From positions 1 through 64,000 of the forward strand of contig JAJZDN010000012.1 in assembly GCA_021805985.1 (NCBI GenBank): DNA of 64,000 bases. The letters are read 5' to 3'. The DNA is from Planctomycetota bacterium. GTDB taxonomy: Bacteria; Planctomycetota; Phycisphaerae; WQYP01. Below are positions 37,135 to 47,787 of the stretch, piece by piece. Position numbers and translations under genes: made by a program. Numbering within the stretch: the stretch's first letter is position 1; each line of letters starts with the position of its first letter. The notes under the pieces are model-generated. The model was not told the origin of the DNA. It searched no databases and worked only from the letters and a program-made list of their open reading frames with translations.

Positions 37135-37338
37135 TTATCGGCCGGCCGGCCCAAGCAAAGTAATCATCTTATCCGCAAACGGCCCGGTAAGACTCGTGGT
37201 GCCGCGCAAACGCCGCCGCCGGTTACCGGACTTGGCACTTTGCAAATGCCCCTTGTTGTGTTTGTGGAACTTGACTTTTCCCGTGGCGGTTATTTTGACC
37301 CGCTTCTTAATTCCTTTGTGTGTCTTATGCTTGGCCAC
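37135..37338 (-). CDS. rpmI: 50S ribosomal protein L35
   Basis: 67 aa, strongly basic small ribosomal protein. HKTHKGIKKRVKITATGKVKFHK and the GHLQSAKSGNRRRRLRG stretch identify L35. It is the first gene of the rpmI-rplT pair. infC, the common first member of this operon, is not adjacent. Confidence 0.97.
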   Translation of the reverse strand: MAKHKTHKGIKKRVKITATGKVKFHKHNKGHLQSAKSGNRRRRLRGTTSLTGPFADKMITLLGPAGR

Positions 37339-37648
37339 GCCAACACTCCTAACTTAATTTACGCTCAACGCTCGAATTATCGCCCGGCCTGGTAACTACC
37401 AACGCCCATAAGCCAAGCAATTCGAGCCACGTAGTATATTCGCAGCACCGCTCGGCGTCCACTGGTCAATTTTCAAATTGCGATCCGCGGCGCATTTACC
37501 GTTCCCCCAAGGCCCACGTTGCGCTATGACCCCATGCAATCTGCCGAGCACCGGATGCTAAGGCGGGGGTTGATCCTTGCCGCCCACCAGCCCCCAAAAG
37601 ACGACCAGGCACTACGGCATTATGGCCTGCGGGGCCACAGGGAAGTTC
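37339..37648. other. Leader region of rpmI-rplT, no gene seen
   Basis: 310 bp between rpmI and the pseudouridine synthase gene. No remnant of infC was recognised. The region should hold the operon promoter and any L20-responsive leader, but I could not fold one with confidence. Confidence 0.4.
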
Positions 37649-38422
37649 CTAAGCCGATTCCGCCGGCAAAGTCAGGTCCAGGCGGCGGAGAACTGCCAGA
37701 AAATCAGGCGGAGGAACCTGGATAAACTCTCGCCAGTTGTGCGCTACCGGATGCTTAAAGCCCAGTTTCCAGGCGTGCAGGCACAAACGCGGCACTTTGG
37801 GCATTTTGCCCTGCGACATGCCATCAGGCACGTACAAATCATCCCCCAACACCGGTGTGCCCAGAAACATCATGTGGGCGCGAATCTGATGCAGCCGGCC
37901 GGTTTTAATTCGCACCTCCACCAGAGCGGCCGAGGCACTGACACTCAGCACTTGATAAGCGGAAATAGCTTCCTCACCGCTACGGGAAATGATGACCTTT
38001 TTTTTATCGGCCTGAATTTCTTTCAGCCGCGCCTGCACCACGCCCTGTGCGGGATCAGGTCGCCCCGCGACAATGGCAAGATATTGCTTGTCCAGGCGGC
38101 GATGTTCAAAATCCTCCCGCAGCGCGTCATAGGCCCGCGGTCGCAAAGCCATGACCAGCAATCCACTGGTCTGACGATCCAGGCGATGCAACAGGCCCCA
38201 ATCCCGGCGCGCCCCCAACTGGCGCAATGGATGCCCATACCTGGCAAACACGCCGTTGAGCAGCGTGTCTTTCACGTGCCCCAAGCCCGGCTGCGTTACC
38301 AGTCCGGCCGGTTTTCCAACTACCAGCAGATCATCATCGGCATAGATGCTGTCAAACTGCACCTGGGCATTGGCGACGGGCGGGCGGTTGTCTTCGGGAG
38401 GTTGTTTGGGCTTATATTTCAA
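37649..38422 (-). CDS. RluA/RluD-family rRNA pseudouridine synthase
   Basis: 257 aa. Converts uridine to pseudouridine in RNA. Motifs: [35 protein letters not shown] (catalytic Asp), [36 protein letters not shown] and [13 protein letters not shown]. There is no N-terminal S4 domain, unlike RluD. The exact target site cannot be inferred. It overlaps the trxB stop by four bases (ATGA), so the two are coupled. Confidence 0.93.
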   Translation of the reverse strand: MKYKPKQPPEDNRPPVANAQVQFDSIYADDDLLVVGKPAGLVTQPGLGHVKDTLLNGVFARYGHPLRQLGARRDWGLLHRLDRQTSGLLVMALRPRAYDALREDFEHRRLDKQYLAIVAGRPDPAQGVVQARLKEIQADKKKVIISRSGEEAISAYQVLSVSASAALVEVRIKTGRLHQIRAHMMFLGTPVLGDDLYVPDGMSQGKMPKVPRLCLHAWKLGFKHPVAHNWREFIQVPPPDFLAVLRRLDLTLPAESA

Positions 38423-39405
38423 TGAATTCCCTGTTCCGCCAGCCAGCGCTCGGCATCAATGGCCGCCTTGCAACCCATGCCCGCTGCGGTAATAGCCTGA
38501 CGGTAAATTGGATCGGCACAGTCCCCCGCGGCAAAAACACCTTCCACGCTGGTGGTGGACCGGAAAGGCTCTTTTAGCGCAATATATCCTTTGGCGTCGA
38601 GATCAATATGGCCTTTTAAAAATGCAGTATTAGGCGTGTGGCCGATCGCCGCGAACATACCGCGGCACTCCAGCACGGATGTAGTATTGGTTTGAAGATT
38701 TTTTATCCGCACCGCGGTAACGCCATCAGCTTCATTGCCCAGCACTTCTTCCACCGCGGAATTCCACACCGGCTTTATTTTTTTATTAGATAAAGCCCGG
38801 TCAGCCATGATCTTGCTGGCCCGCAACGTATCGCGGCGATGGACTAGATAAACCATGCTCGCAAATTTCGTCAGATACGTTCCCTCTTCTACGGCCGAGT
38901 CGCCCCCGCCCACAACCACCAGCGGATTATCACGAAATCGCGGCAACGCGCCATCGCACACCGCACAGGCTGACACACCATTATTTTCAAATTTCTTTTC
39001 GCTTTCCAAGCCCAGGTAATTGGCGCTTGCCCCGGTGGAGATAATCACAGCGTGCGCCTGCACTTGGGTTTCAGCCTCGCCGGAAAGGTCGTTAATATGC
39101 CACACCTTGAACGGCCGGGATGTGAAATCCACACGGGTCACAAAATTCTGCAAGACCCGTGTGCCGAATCGCTCGGCCTGTTGTTGCAGCACACCCATCA
39201 TTTTCTGGCCGTCAATACCATGGACAAAGCCGGGAAAATTCTCCACTTCCGTCGTGAACATCAACTGCCCACCGGGCATTCGTTCCCGATTAGCACCGTC
39301 ACCGGCAAGGACCAGGGGCTTGAGATTAGCACGGGCGGCATAAATAGCCGCAGTCCAGCCTGCCGGACCGGATCCGATGATGACAACCTGCTCAATATTC
39401 GCCAT
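38419..39405 (-). CDS. trxB: Thioredoxin-disulfide reductase
   Basis: 328 aa FAD/NADPH flavoenzyme that reduces thioredoxin. FAD motif [18 protein letters not shown], redox CxxC in [16 protein letters not shown] motif [15 protein letters not shown], and the second FAD motif [27 protein letters not shown]. Full length for the family. Its 3' end overlaps the pseudouridine synthase gene. Confidence 0.96.
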   Translation of the reverse strand: MANIEQVVIIGSGPAGWTAAIYAARANLKPLVLAGDGANRERMPGGQLMFTTEVENFPGFVHGIDGQKMMGVLQQQAERFGTRVLQNFVTRVDFTSRPFKVWHINDLSGEAETQVQAHAVIISTGASANYLGLESEKKFENNGVSACAVCDGALPRFRDNPLVVVGGGDSAVEEGTYLTKFASMVYLVHRRDTLRASKIMADRALSNKKIKPVWNSAVEEVLGNEADGVTAVRIKNLQTNTTSVLECRGMFAAIGHTPNTAFLKGHIDLDAKGYIALKEPFRSTTSVEGVFAAGDCADPIYRQAITAAGMGCKAAIDAERWLAEQGIH

Positions 39406-39535
39406 ATTTTCAAAATCCTTTATTTCATTTCATCCAGCCGGTTTACTGTAGCATACAATTCGACAATCGGCCCGCGTTCTGATCAGCCCTCACGAGATCA
39501 AAGGGTTGAATCACACCGTGTAGCGCTTCGAGGAA

Positions 39536-40357
39536 TTATAGCGGACGATGCGCCCCGGGCCAGCCTTCACTTTGTGCATACCATCGGCCATCACGTAATG
39601 TAACGCGAATCGGCCAGTCAAATGCCTGAGACAACAGTGAATCGGTAAGCGTTTGCATCGGCGTTCCGGCCGCGACAGCCTGCCCCCGGCCATTTAATAA
39701 AAGCGTCTGCTGAATCTGCGGCAACAATTCCTCAAGGTGATGGGTGATCATTAACAAGGCCGGCGGCGAAGGCAATTGAGCTAGATCCGAAAGAAATATC
39801 AGAACCGTTTCCCGTGACGGCAAATCCAGCCCGGATGTACATTCATCCAGCATCAGCAGCGCAGGCTCATGCACCAGGGCACGGGCGATAAGCACGCGCA
39901 TGCGTTCGCCGGTCGAAAGTGTCCAGAATTTTCGCTTCGCAAACGAATCCATCCGCACATCGGCCAACACGTCACGGGTGCGTGTCCACTGCGTTTTATC
40001 TGGTTGATAGTAACTAAGCGTTAAGGATCCAAAAAAACCACTGCAGACCACTTCTTCGGCAGTCATCGGCTCATCAAAGGGATAAATGCTTAGTGCCTCA
40101 ACGACCGATATTTTCCGGCGCAATTCGCTGACCGGGTATTCCCCCAGCCGATGCCCCAGCACATCTACCGTTCCATGCGTGGGCCACAGGTATCCTGCCC
40201 CCATGCGAACCAGTGAGGATTTTCCACTGCCGTTCGGGCCGACAATCGCCCCCCACCCACCGGCGGAAAGCTCCCAGTTTATACTATCGAGAATCGCACG
40301 ATCCTCTCGTATGAATTCAACGTTAGTAAAGCAAATAGCGGCAGAACCATCACGCAT
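39536..40357 (-). CDS. ABC transporter ATP-binding protein
   Basis: 273 aa single nucleotide-binding domain. Walker A GPNGSGKSSL (40-49), signature LSTGERMRVLIARAL, Walker B ALLMLDECTSGLD, and a switch His in MITHHLEEL. It resembles the PhnC/ModF-like group of stand-alone ATPases. No permease gene is adjacent, so the substrate is unknown. The ATG at 40357 is preferred over the frame start at 40393 because the domain begins there. Confidence 0.88.
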   Translation of the reverse strand: MRDGSAAICFTNVEFIREDRAILDSINWELSAGGWGAIVGPNGSGKSSLVRMGAGYLWPTHGTVDVLGHRLGEYPVSELRRKISVVEALSIYPFDEPMTAEEVVCSGFFGSLTLSYYQPDKTQWTRTRDVLADVRMDSFAKRKFWTLSTGERMRVLIARALVHEPALLMLDECTSGLDLPSRETVLIFLSDLAQLPSPPALLMITHHLEELLPQIQQTLLLNGRGQAVAAGTPMQTLTDSLLSQAFDWPIRVTLRDGRWYAQSEGWPGAHRPL

Positions 40358-40677
40358 GGTTATAAAAACCCAAATAACTGCAGGCAGCCTCAAGCCGCCA
40401 AAGCAATCTTGATCTTAACGGTGAACCGCCCCTCATGGAAATGATTGAAGAAGCATTCAGGGGTTATTCCAATGATAGATGATCCCTGCGTAAAAACCGC
40501 GTTGTCTGGGGCGCAGTTTAATATGAGCCTGAATGGCCAACGGATAGGCTCCTGGAGAAAACTTGGATAAGCGATTGCTTTCCCCATTTCTGATTCAAAA
40601 AGGCACAAACAAACAAAGCGGAGAGATTGTCGCAATCTCTCCGCTTAAAAAAATTCAACTGAACGTTGACCTGATGA
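40358..40677. other. Intergenic stretch with a terminator
   Basis: No gene seen. It contains the hairpin at 40616-40646 that probably ends the PEP-CTERM gene on the minus strand. Confidence 0.5.
40616..40646 (-). terminator. Terminator hairpin after the PEP-CTERM gene
   Basis: AAGCGGAGAGATTG pairs perfectly with CAATCTCTCCGCTT around a 3-nt loop. On the minus strand it is followed by a T-rich tract broken by G. It lies 31 bp beyond the stop at 40678. Confidence 0.7.
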
Positions 40678-41451
40678 TTATCCCACGCGTCGCTTGCGGG
40701 GAGCCAGCGTCAAGGCACCCATTCCCGCAACAGTCAACAGCAGCACAACCGATGGTTCCGGCGTCGTAGTTACCGAATTCGTCGACAACCACGTTGCGGT
40801 ACTTTCAGAGATCACTGTTGTGCCGGGATTTATGGACGCATTCAAATCAACCTGTTCCTGCGAACTGGTCGTCTGACCGGCGGATGAAATATCCTGCGGT
40901 CCGTTGTTCGCAGAGGAGCTTTGCGGGTAGACCACGCTTAGCGGTGTAAACGCAAGACTGCCGGTGCTTAGCGCCGGTGGCTGGCCAACCGCACTGACGT
41001 AACCGCCCGCGGAAGAGAAATTTTCCCTCTGAGTAGCGCTGTCTAAATTAACTGTAAATGTTGATACCATGGAGTGCAGCAGTTGGCTGCCGGGACCAAT
41101 GGGCACGCTGGTGGCGGAAAATGTGACATGATCAGCGGAGGTAATCGGCGATCCCGCCTGCAAGCCGGAAAGATTAAGCGCCAGCGTATAACCACCGCCG
41201 GAAGCCAGCGACTGGACATTCAAATCTGTCCACGTATAAAGACCACCGCCATACGTTCCGGAGCCAAAATCCTTGGTACCAGAGGCAGTTCCGATGAGCA
41301 CTGTCACCGTCGAACCCGCCGTGTTGCCACCGAACGTCAACGCGACGGAAATGGTCGGCGTCGCCTGACTGATGCCGGTGTTGATACCAAAGGCCGCCAT
41401 TATCGCGACCGTTATTCCCGCAAATAATTCCTGAGGCTTGGTCATACTCAT
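40678..41451 (-). CDS. Secreted PEP-CTERM domain protein
   Basis: 257 aa exported protein. An N-terminal signal region (hydrophobic about 10-30) precedes a Gly/Ser/Thr-rich beta-type body and the sorting tail TTPEPSVVLLLTVAGMGALTLAPRKRR: a PEP motif, a membrane helix and a basic end, which is the signal for exosortase-type processing. No enzymatic domain is recognised. The ATG at 41451 is chosen because AAGGA lies 9 nt upstream; the frame itself begins at a TTG at 41457. Confidence 0.85.
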   Translation of the reverse strand: MSMTKPQELFAGITVAIMAAFGINTGISQATPTISVALTFGGNTAGSTVTVLIGTASGTKDFGSGTYGGGLYTWTDLNVQSLASGGGYTLALNLSGLQAGSPITSADHVTFSATSVPIGPGSQLLHSMVSTFTVNLDSATQRENFSSAGGYVSAVGQPPALSTGSLAFTPLSVVYPQSSSANNGPQDISSAGQTTSSQEQVDLNASINPGTTVISESTATWLSTNSVTTTPEPSVVLLLTVAGMGALTLAPRKRRVG

Positions 41452-41702
41452 AATCAATATCCTTTTTGTCAGTAAGCTTAATTAAATGGGTACGGAATAT
41501 TTGAAATTAAAACGCTGCACGAAAAGTGCTGGATTCTGCTGCATTGATCACCTCCAAACATGTATTGATCTAGAGATCTATCCTCATCTCGATGGGGCCC
41601 CGAAGCACGAGATGGCGCTACGGGATCTCGCAATCCCTGAGATCACGCCGTTATCATACAAGGCCTCATCCGATAACACAATCAGAGATCAGACACGGAA
41701 AA

Positions 41703-43886
41703 TTACGGTTGGCCGGCGAGCGGGACGCCTTGAGATACAACGTCACCGGACTTTGGTGGCGCAGGAGAAGGCGCGATCGCTGAAGCTCGGGCGTGAACGG
41801 CGAGAACTGAGCAGGCGCAGGCTTGGGCCACGGACGCCTGCGAGCGGCTCAGGAATTTTTGCTTGAATTGCCACTGGGGAGAAATCCCCAGAATAATAAG
41901 ATCGTAATTGGCAGATTCTCTGACGACCACATCTACGGGCGAATCACTTTCCTCTACTTGAAAGCGTATCTGCCGCGTGCTGTCTGGAACAGCAAATTGG
42001 CGATCCACTAAGGACTGCACACCTAAGCGTCCGCTGCTCGCCGTGTGACTTCCGGGTTTGACAACATGCAGAATCGTCACGCGGGCATCGTTCCGTCGCG
42101 ATATTTGGTCGGCCGCCTGCAAGGCACCTATATCCTGATTTTCTCCAATATAAGGCACCATGATGCGTTCAACTGTCCGCAGATTCTTCTCGACAAGAAT
42201 CGCCACGGGACGATTGGAATGCTGAATTACTTCATCGGCGATACGGCCCAACGTGGAGGCCGCAAAAAGCCCCTGGTGACCGCCCAGAACGATCCATCCC
42301 ACGTCATAGCGATTAGCGGTGAGGGTAATATCCGAGGCGAAATCTGTGCTGACAAATCCCATCGCACTAACAGGAACGCCCATTGCGGCGGCTTGGCGCA
42401 AAGCCAGTTCGACGGGATCGCTGGCGGTATAAAACGCCTTGCTGCGACGTTCCTGCTCATCAGGATTACTCAAATGCAATAGGCAAAGTCTTCCAGTACC
42501 TGCACCAAGTAGCAAGGTTCCCACGTTAACCAAGCCGGAAGCGGTTTGCGGGGAAGATACTGTCACCAGAGCACGGGATTCCCCGGGTGTGGGCTGGAGC
42601 GCTTCGGCAGCTTCGTCTCGTCGCTGGCGTGCGGGAGAATAAACCAGATACAACAAAGGCGTGGTGATAAAAGTAGTGGCCAGAGCCATGATGACCATAA
42701 TAGCAAACATCTGTGGAGAAAGTACATGCAGATTCAATCCAATGTTCAGCACAATAAGTTCCACCAGGCCCCGGGCGTTCATCAGTGAACCCAGCACGCC
42801 GGATTGTCGCCAGGAAAGGCCGGCCACGCGGGCGGCAAAAAAGGAAAAAAGCACTTTGGCGGCGGTGGCGACCAGCACCACCAGCAAACATATTTTCCAG
42901 AGATGGGCATCATTCAAAAGCCCGATTCTGGTGCGCAAACCGGTGAAGGCAAAAAAGATCGGCAACAGGAACAGCAGAATAAAATCTTCCAGCTTTTCCG
43001 TAAGATGGCCGACAAATTTGCTTTCTGCGGGCATGGCCATTCCCAAAAGGAATGCTCCGAAGATGGCCTGAATTCCAATCCAGTCAGTCATGGCGCTGCT
43101 GGCGAGCACCAACAGCAAAATCAGAGCCAGGGTATCGCGGGATAAATATCCGCGTCGTTCATAAAGCCCCTGCAATAAGCGCAGCACTTTGGGCATTATC
43201 AAGAGCATAAATGCCGCGAATACAACGGTCCAGATCACCGTCATCAGGGCGGAAAAAAGCGGATTGCCGCTTTTATGTGTGTTTAATCCAACGGAGGTGG
43301 AAATCGCGATAACCAGCGCCAGCAGGCACCATCCCACCACATCATTGAGCGCGCCGCAGGCCAGACTGAAAATACCAACCCGTGAGCGCTGCAGGTTGCG
43401 CTCGTTGATCATTCTCGCAAGCACCGGAAAAGCGGTAATGGACATGGCGGTGCCAATAAATAGTGAAAACACCAGCCGGTTGCCGCCTGTGCCGTGAAAT
43501 TCCTGAAAGAGATAAAGCCCTACAATAATGCCGCACGCCAACGGCCCGGCGACGCTGGTTCCACCCGTGATGATCAGGGCCTTGCCCTGATTGCGCAACA
43601 GTTTGACGTCCAGTTCCAAGCCTACCAGGAACATGAATAAGACGACGCCGATCTGGCTTAATACATTAAGAAATGGATATGGATCCCCTCCCTTATGCAC
43701 AGGAAACAGCATTCCCAGTATGGCACCGTGATACAGCAGGCCTAACACCGACGGCCCTAAAATAATGCCCCCCAGCATCTCCCCCACCACGCGCGGCTGA
43801 CCAATCCAGCGCATGATTTTCCCGACCACGCGGGCGGTCAGCAGAATAACTGCGATCTGTATCAGCAAGTGTAAAATCGGGTGCAT
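41703..43886 (-). CDS. CPA2-type Na+(K+)/H+ antiporter with C-terminal universal-stress domains
   Basis: 727 aa. The membrane part (about 1-420, 12 or so helices) has the Kef/NapA-type features QPRVVGEMLGGIILGPSVLG, FMFLVGLELDVKLL, NDVVGWCLLALVIAIS (Asp pair region) and MNARGLVELIVLNIGL. Two UspA-like domains follow, about 440-565 and 570-700 (RIMVPYIGENQDIGALQAADQ, LIILGISP). It exchanges cations for protons and may be gated by a nucleotide bound to the stress domains. The ATG at 43886 (MHPILHLL) is preferred over 43934. Confidence 0.9.
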   Translation of the reverse strand: MHPILHLLIQIAVILLTARVVGKIMRWIGQPRVVGEMLGGIILGPSVLGLLYHGAILGMLFPVHKGGDPYPFLNVLSQIGVVLFMFLVGLELDVKLLRNQGKALIITGGTSVAGPLACGIIVGLYLFQEFHGTGGNRLVFSLFIGTAMSITAFPVLARMINERNLQRSRVGIFSLACGALNDVVGWCLLALVIAISTSVGLNTHKSGNPLFSALMTVIWTVVFAAFMLLIMPKVLRLLQGLYERRGYLSRDTLALILLLVLASSAMTDWIGIQAIFGAFLLGMAMPAESKFVGHLTEKLEDFILLFLLPIFFAFTGLRTRIGLLNDAHLWKICLLVVLVATAAKVLFSFFAARVAGLSWRQSGVLGSLMNARGLVELIVLNIGLNLHVLSPQMFAIMVIMALATTFITTPLLYLVYSPARQRRDEAAEALQPTPGESRALVTVSSPQTASGLVNVGTLLLGAGTGRLCLLHLSNPDEQERRSKAFYTASDPVELALRQAAAMGVPVSAMGFVSTDFASDITLTANRYDVGWIVLGGHQGLFAASTLGRIADEVIQHSNRPVAILVEKNLRTVERIMVPYIGENQDIGALQAADQISRRNDARVTILHVVKPGSHTASSGRLGVQSLVDRQFAVPDSTRQIRFQVEESDSPVDVVVRESANYDLIILGISPQWQFKQKFLSRSQASVAQACACSVLAVHARASAIAPSPAPPKSGDVVSQGVPLAGQP

Positions 43887-44041
43887 ACGCCACCTTACGT
43901 TGCTTTTGCCACACCAGAGATTCTGCCCCGGCAAGAAAGTTTGATCGCCCCTGCTCGGACAGACTCCGAGACTACGACCAGCCCTGAGAGTTTACCTAAT
44001 GGTGCGGCTAAAGCCAACCGAAAGATGTCGTTATTTTCCAA

Positions 44042-46624
44042 TTACGGCATAGCCACCATGCCGCTTGCAGCGATAGCGCGGCTATTGTATCCCACGGCAA
44101 TCTGATATTTGCCGGCGGGCACGGCCCATTGATCAGCTTTAGTATCATAATATGCAAAATCACGCCAATCTAATTTCATGGTCACGGTTTTGGTCTGACC
44201 CGGTTTCAGATTCACCCGGCTAAAACCCTTGAGCGTCTGCACACATCGATTGGCGCGATCTTCCTGCGGTCGAATATACAACTGGACCACTTCCGCACCG
44301 GTTCGCTTGCCGATATTGGTTACCTTGGCCGTGACAGTGACGGTTCGGGTTTTCCCTTTACCCTCTGCGGTAATATGCAGATTTCCGATGGAGAATGTGG
44401 TGTAGGATAATCCAAAGCCGAAGCAGTATTGCGGAGAAATATGTTTTTTATCATACCAGCGATATCCGACATAAATTCCCTCGGCAAAATGCACTTCCGG
44501 GTGCAGGCCGTAAATATCATGGCCGGGATAATGGCCATACGCCGGCTGCTGCCGCCAATTGTGGGCGAACGTATCCGGCAGGCGGCCGCTGGGATCAATT
44601 TTTCCAAAAATAATATCCGCCACAGCCGTATTGCCGTTTTCACCGGGATACCAGGCATAGACAAGGCCCGCGATTTTATGAATCCAACGGCTCATTGCCA
44701 CGCCCCCACCGGCGTTGACCACTACCACCTGATGCGGATTAAGTTTCGCAACTTCCCGAATGTAGCGCCCCTGCGTGGAAGGCAGACGATACGAGCGATC
44801 AAAATCCTCATGCTCCAGGTGCGGACCGTAACCGACGCAGGTAATAATTGCATCGGCGGATTTGATTTCCTTCCGCTGACGGCTGGTTAACATCGGATAA
44901 TGAATGCGATGCAGGCCGACTTTCATTTCACCGGGACCGGCATTGGGCTGCAACTGAATAATTAACTGATACGTATGTCCTTTGACAAAATGATAATCAT
45001 TCATGAAAGCAATCACGGGGCGCGGACGCCATTGTTCGATGATTTTTTTCTTATTCAGAAAGGCCTCGGAATTGCCATTGTTGCAGAAAAACTTCAGCAT
45101 GTAATCGCCGGTCTTGTGCGGTTTAATTTCTGTAACCCACTGGGCGCTAAATCCGGGGCCGACGTGGCGAGGTAATTCACCGGGATGTTCCCAGCTTAAA
45201 TTCAAGCTTTTGACATCGTGCACTATCGGAGGAACAGATGTTGATTTAGCCGCGAGAATGGTGATTTCCGCGCCCGGCTTACCGTCCGGGGCATAAAAAT
45301 CATTCTGATTCCAGTAAGCTTTTCCGTGGCCGATATAAGGAATATAAGTCACTTTCGCCTGCGCGCCTGCGGCACGCTTCACAGCCGCCAACATACTTAC
45401 GGGCGTGGCGATGGGAATAACGTATCCGCTGCCCCCGCCGGTGGTAACTGCCGGCGAAGCCATAGGCCCAAGCACGACGATGTGCTTAATGGCCGCGTGG
45501 TCCAGCGGCAGAAAACGGTCCTTGTTCCGCAACAGAACGGTGCCTTCAGCGGCCACTTTCATCGCGGCGGCAGCACTGGCAGGATTATTCAGCGGAATGC
45601 CCTTCTTGGTTTGCGGACGATTCAAAAATTTCAATGCTACCATCATCCGCAAAGTCCGCCGGACATGCTGATTAATATTTGACATGTGGAGTTTCCCGGA
45701 TTTAAGCAGCGGCGGAATGGTGAGCATGTTGTAAAAAATCGGGCGATGCATTTCCATATCCATGCCAACTTGCAGAGGCCGCAGTGTGGCGTGCGTTGCT
45801 CCCCAATCGGACATTAATACACCCTTAAACCCCCATTGCTTTCGGAGGACATCCGTCAGCAGGAATTTACTGGCGGTACAATATTCGCCATTGACCTGAT
45901 CATACGCCGCCATGACCGTCCAGACATCTCCCTGCCGCACTGCCGCCCGGAATGGCGGAAGATAAATTTCCTCCAAAGCCCGTTTACTGATAATTTCATT
46001 AATATCGATGCGATCTGTTTCCTGTTCATTGGCCACGTAATGTTTGGCGCACGCGGCAACTCCCTGCGATTGCACACCTCTGATCCAAGGTACCGCCATC
46101 TGTCCAGAAAGATACGGGTCTTCACCGAGGTATTCAAAATTTCGCCCATTTTGCGGCTCACGGACAATATTAACGCCGGGGCCGAAGATGACATGCACAC
46201 CGCGCGCCCGGCAATCGCTACCGATCTGCCGGCCTTCTAAAAACGCTAACTTGCGATTCCATGTTGATGCCAGATCCGCAGACGCCGGATAAGCTGTGGA
46301 TGCTCCAAATCGGCGTACACCCAGGGATGCGTCACTCATGACTAAAGTTGGAATGTGCAGACGCGCGACCCCCGGAACATCCAGGATGTTCTCAAACGCC
46401 ATCATGCGGACTTTTTCCCGCAGCGTCATCTCCTTGAGCAGCGCATTGGCCTTCGCATTAACCTGTTTGGCAGAAAGCTTAGCGGGAATATATTCGCCAG
46501 CCTGAGCCGTACACGCCGCACCGGTGGCCACGAAAAGGCACACCACGGCACCATGCATGACCTGCCGTAGATTTGCGGGGCGGTGTTTACCGACAGCGGT
46601 TCCAACCTTTTTGCGCAACATCAT
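44042..46624 (-). CDS. Secreted GH3 beta-glucosidase with PA14 insert (second paralogue)
   Basis: 860 aa with an N-terminal signal peptide ending near CTAQA. GH3 core: GPGVNIVREPQNGRNFEYLGEDPYL, CAKHYVANEQETDR, nucleophile Asp in VLMSDWGATHATL. The PA14 insert is FSAQWVTEIKPHKTGDYMLKFF; the C-domain has GYGPHLEHEDFDRSYRL and WYPGENGNTAVADIIFGKIDPSGRLPDTF, followed by a fibronectin-III-like end. It is closely related to the GH3 at 11830. AGGAG precedes the ATG at 46624. A 12-bp-arm inverted repeat lies 48 bp upstream. Confidence 0.93.
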   Translation of the reverse strand: MMLRKKVGTAVGKHRPANLRQVMHGAVVCLFVATGAACTAQAGEYIPAKLSAKQVNAKANALLKEMTLREKVRMMAFENILDVPGVARLHIPTLVMSDASLGVRRFGASTAYPASADLASTWNRKLAFLEGRQIGSDCRARGVHVIFGPGVNIVREPQNGRNFEYLGEDPYLSGQMAVPWIRGVQSQGVAACAKHYVANEQETDRIDINEIISKRALEEIYLPPFRAAVRQGDVWTVMAAYDQVNGEYCTASKFLLTDVLRKQWGFKGVLMSDWGATHATLRPLQVGMDMEMHRPIFYNMLTIPPLLKSGKLHMSNINQHVRRTLRMMVALKFLNRPQTKKGIPLNNPASAAAAMKVAAEGTVLLRNKDRFLPLDHAAIKHIVVLGPMASPAVTTGGGSGYVIPIATPVSMLAAVKRAAGAQAKVTYIPYIGHGKAYWNQNDFYAPDGKPGAEITILAAKSTSVPPIVHDVKSLNLSWEHPGELPRHVGPGFSAQWVTEIKPHKTGDYMLKFFCNNGNSEAFLNKKKIIEQWRPRPVIAFMNDYHFVKGHTYQLIIQLQPNAGPGEMKVGLHRIHYPMLTSRQRKEIKSADAIITCVGYGPHLEHEDFDRSYRLPSTQGRYIREVAKLNPHQVVVVNAGGGVAMSRWIHKIAGLVYAWYPGENGNTAVADIIFGKIDPSGRLPDTFAHNWRQQPAYGHYPGHDIYGLHPEVHFAEGIYVGYRWYDKKHISPQYCFGFGLSYTTFSIGNLHITAEGKGKTRTVTVTAKVTNIGKRTGAEVVQLYIRPQEDRANRCVQTLKGFSRVNLKPGQTKTVTMKLDWRDFAYYDTKADQWAVPAGKYQIAVGYNSRAIAASGMVAMP

Positions 46625-46968
46625 GAAACTCCTGAAGAAAGGCTCAACAACAAACAAAAAATCGCAGGCTAAGGAGCCTGTCCAAATCGTCGCAATCCCG
46701 GCCATTACTCGGACAGGCTCCTGGCTGCGTACTCACCCGCGTGACGCATAATATGACCGAGAATCAAAAAAAATTCAAATGAAACTGTTTCCGCATCAAT
46801 TTCTATCGTCGATCCCATATGCTTTCTCGGGTGCGGCCGCCGGGAGGCCTCCCTTATTTGAAAAGCGATAGCGTATACAAGTTGCAATCCGAACACAGTT
46901 GGACCGGTTCGTTGGAAATTTCCGCGGTGGACAAGGATGCAGGCTTTTCACCCGCGCACCGGAAGCAT
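46625..46968. other. Upstream region of the GH3 gene
   Basis: No gene. It carries the inverted repeat AGGAGCCTGTCC (46672-46683) / GGACAGGCTCCT (46711-46722) within the likely leader or promoter of the GH3 gene. Confidence 0.6.
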
Positions 46969-47787
46969 TCACATGTCGCCCTCGAGTTGTTCAGGGGCAG
47001 CGGCAGCAGTTTTAGTGGATCGCGGTTCAACATCGATGCGAGTGATGGCAACATACGTCACGAATACGACGATGAAAAATGTCAAAACAATGCTGACAAT
47101 CGGCGTACCATATCCCAATCCGCTCAGGCTCCGCGGCTTATCAAACCAGTCCGCAAAAGAAGCACCAAGCGGGCGAGTCATGATGTAGGCAAACCAGAAC
47201 GCCACTATGTCGTTGAACCCCAGCAACCAGTATCCGATGCCGGGAATCACGAACAGAATTGCAAAGACGATGCCGGAAACCAGGTAGCCAAGATGCAATG
47301 TGGCGGCAGTAAAATCTCCGGCGGCGGTCCCCAGAGCAAATGTTGCCAGAACCGTCGACCAGTAAAACGTTTCTCGGCGAACCGTGTAAATACTATGAAT
47401 CGAAAGCGTGCGTTCTACGCGATACCACAACAGGAGAATAACAATCACCGCAGCGGCAAATACGGAGGTAGATAAATAATAAGGCACACCCAGCACAACG
47501 TGCGCTACGTCCGCCACCATGGTGCCGAAAATACTGACCATGACCACCAGCAGCCAGTAGACCCAGGCGATGTAGCGCTTTACACGGAATTGCAACACCA
47601 CCGCTGCGGTAAAGCCCATTGCCCCCATGATAACCGCGGCATAAGGGTTGACATGAAACACCAGAAAATCGGATGTCGCCTCCCCCATTGCAGTCGTGAG
47701 AATTTTTATAATCCAGAAATAAAGTGTAATTTCCGGCACCTTGGATAAGGCACTGCCCCCCGCTTTATACTGTGATGCAATACTCAT
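46969..47787 (-). CDS. COG4705-type integral membrane protein
   Basis: 272 aa with about eight membrane helices. It shows two related blocks (KVPEITLYFWIIKILTTAMGEATSDFLV and FYWSTVLATFALGTAAGDFTAA), as in COG4705-type membrane proteins, plus a final DWFDKPRSLSGLGYGTPIVS motif. The function is not established. AAGGAG lies just before the ATG. Confidence 0.8.
   Translation of the reverse strand: MSIASQYKAGGSALSKVPEITLYFWIIKILTTAMGEATSDFLVFHVNPYAAVIMGAMGFTAAVVLQFRVKRYIAWVYWLLVVMVSIFGTMVADVAHVVLGVPYYLSTSVFAAAVIVILLLWYRVERTLSIHSIYTVRRETFYWSTVLATFALGTAAGDFTAATLHLGYLVSGIVFAILFVIPGIGYWLLGFNDIVAFWFAYIMTRPLGASFADWFDKPRSLSGLGYGTPIVSIVLTFFIVVFVTYVAITRIDVEPRSTKTAAAAPEQLEGDM

Noticed and set aside
37577-38425. 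282-codon plus-strand frame opposite the pseudouridine synthase
   Set aside because: The minus-strand frame has all family motifs; this is its antisense shadow.
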